Below are positions 63,040 through 64,000 of a DNA stretch of 64,000 bases, one piece after another; position 1 is the stretch's first letter, and every line of letters begins with the position of its first letter. Location of the stretch: positions 28,557,525-28,621,524 of the forward strand of contig NC_058159.1 in NCBI RefSeq assembly GCF_020080835.1, written 5' to 3'. The notes beneath the pieces are model-generated. The model had not been told where the DNA came from. It worked only from the letters and a program-made list of their open reading frames with translations, and ran no database searches. The DNA comes from Cotesia glomerata. Taxonomy: Eukaryota; Arthropoda; Insecta; Hymenoptera; Braconidae. Made by a program: the position numbers and the translations under genes.

Positions 63040-64000
63040 CTGAAAGAAAATTTATTCCATTATCAATAATCCAATCACCAATAATACCGAATCAATACAA
63101 TATAATAATACAAACAAACTATTTAAACAAAGTAATATTATTATGAATTGTCATCATACTGAAGTTAGCTGTCAACTGTCAATTCTAAAAATTTTTATAA
63201 CAAATCAATTGCTTCTAAAAATTTTCACTTATAATTTTTATTAATTTTCACATATAGAATTTTTTTTAACTTGATAATTTTTTATTTTATTTAACAATTA
63301 AATTAACTCTGAAAAATTATTTTAAAAAAATTGCATTTGCAATTTTTTAAAATTTCTACATGTCAATTTTTTTTGCCATAATTTGACTAAAAAAATTATA
63401 AAAATTATTAAATATCTGCTAAATTAATTGAATTAATTCTCATATTTTTACGAAATTAAAGTTAGCAGTCATTTGATAATTTTTTAATTTTATTCAACAA
63501 ATAAATCTTTTCTGAAAAATTATTTTAAAAAAATTGCATTTATAATTTTTTAAAATTTCTACATGTAAATTTTTTTTTTTCATTTTTTCTGTCATAATTT
63601 ATTAGTTAAAAAAATTATGACATTAAGGTTAGCTGTCTCTTGACAAATTTTTAATTTTATTTAACAATTAAATTAACTCTAAAAAATTATTTTTAAAAAA
63701 TTGCTTTTTTTTAATTTCTTTAAATTTCTACGTCAATTTTTTTTTTTTTTATTTTTTTGCCATAATTCATTTGTTAACAAAAGTTCTAAAAAATATTATG
63801 AAAATTAAGTTAGCCGACATTTAAAAATTAAAAAGAATTTTTTTATTGAAAAAATGACCACAAAAAAAAAGAAAAAAAAATTGTCATTTGTTAAAAACTT
63901 GAAAAATTGTAAGTGCAATTTTTTAAAAATATTTTTTCGTTCTAATTTAATTATAAAAAAAACAATCAAAAATTTTTTTTTTTGACAATTTTTTAATTTT
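63040..64000. other. MKK4 upstream intron with inverted satellite units
   Basis: It holds at least three units of the 61350-62255 satellite family in opposite orientation (from about 63165, 63465 and 63620), then a TTAGCCGACATTTAAAAATT segment. I find no further MKK4 exon here. Confidence 0.6.

Overview
This is a very A+T-rich eukaryotic nuclear window with three recognisable protein genes, all on the minus strand, in a landscape of nested mobile DNA. The gene set, short introns, A/T-flanked Helitrons, tRNA-derived SINEs and TA- or TTAA-flanked elements fit an insect. A parasitoid-type hymenopteran is my best guess, but nothing here proves the order.

Genes. (1) A complete WDR81 (BEACH plus WD40; 26869-35694) has nine exons whose splice phases all agree, giving 1917 codons plus stop. 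One intron uses GC-AG boundaries. (2) A three-exon forkhead gene of FOXJ1 type (40827-42998) encodes 304 residues. (3) A MAP kinase kinase 4 gene (57861-63039) has its last six exons here; its 5' end lies beyond the window. They are unlinked in function: endosome and autophagy control, ciliary-type transcription, and JNK/p38 signalling.

Mobile DNA. The dominant family is a non-autonomous Helitron, with eight copies. Intact copies start A|TCTATATTATTAAGAG and end in an 8-bp-stem hairpin followed by CTAG|T. Inside they are tandem modules of a long palindrome around an AT microsatellite. One copy (49694-56516) is split by a hAT-type transposon with 8-bp target duplications, unusually long terminal inverted repeats and a decayed multi-exon transposase, itself split by a solo-LTR-like insertion. 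A TTAA-flanked Kolobok-like remnant lies at 37101-38364.

Other notable elements. Two copies of a repeat carry a fragment of small-subunit rRNA (8933-9664 and 35945-37025). A 2.4-kb element (12677-15081) is flanked by an apparent 22-bp duplication and contains 15 tandem copies of an RFX X-box-like 15-mer. A GC-rich (GGTGCGGCG)n inverted element lies at 43814-45008. There are also tRNA-derived SINEs, several MITE families with TA duplications, and a tRNA-like unit between 52-bp direct repeats.

Layout. 1-26.8 kb: no supported host gene, mostly repeats. 26.9-35.7 kb: WDR81, with Helitrons in two introns. 35.9-38.4 kb: two mobile elements. 40.8-43.0 kb: FOXJ1. 43.8-49.7 kb: nested repeats and GC-richer islands. 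49.7-56.5 kb: Helitron, hAT and LTR nest. 57.9-63.0 kb: MKK4, with a Helitron and an intronic satellite.
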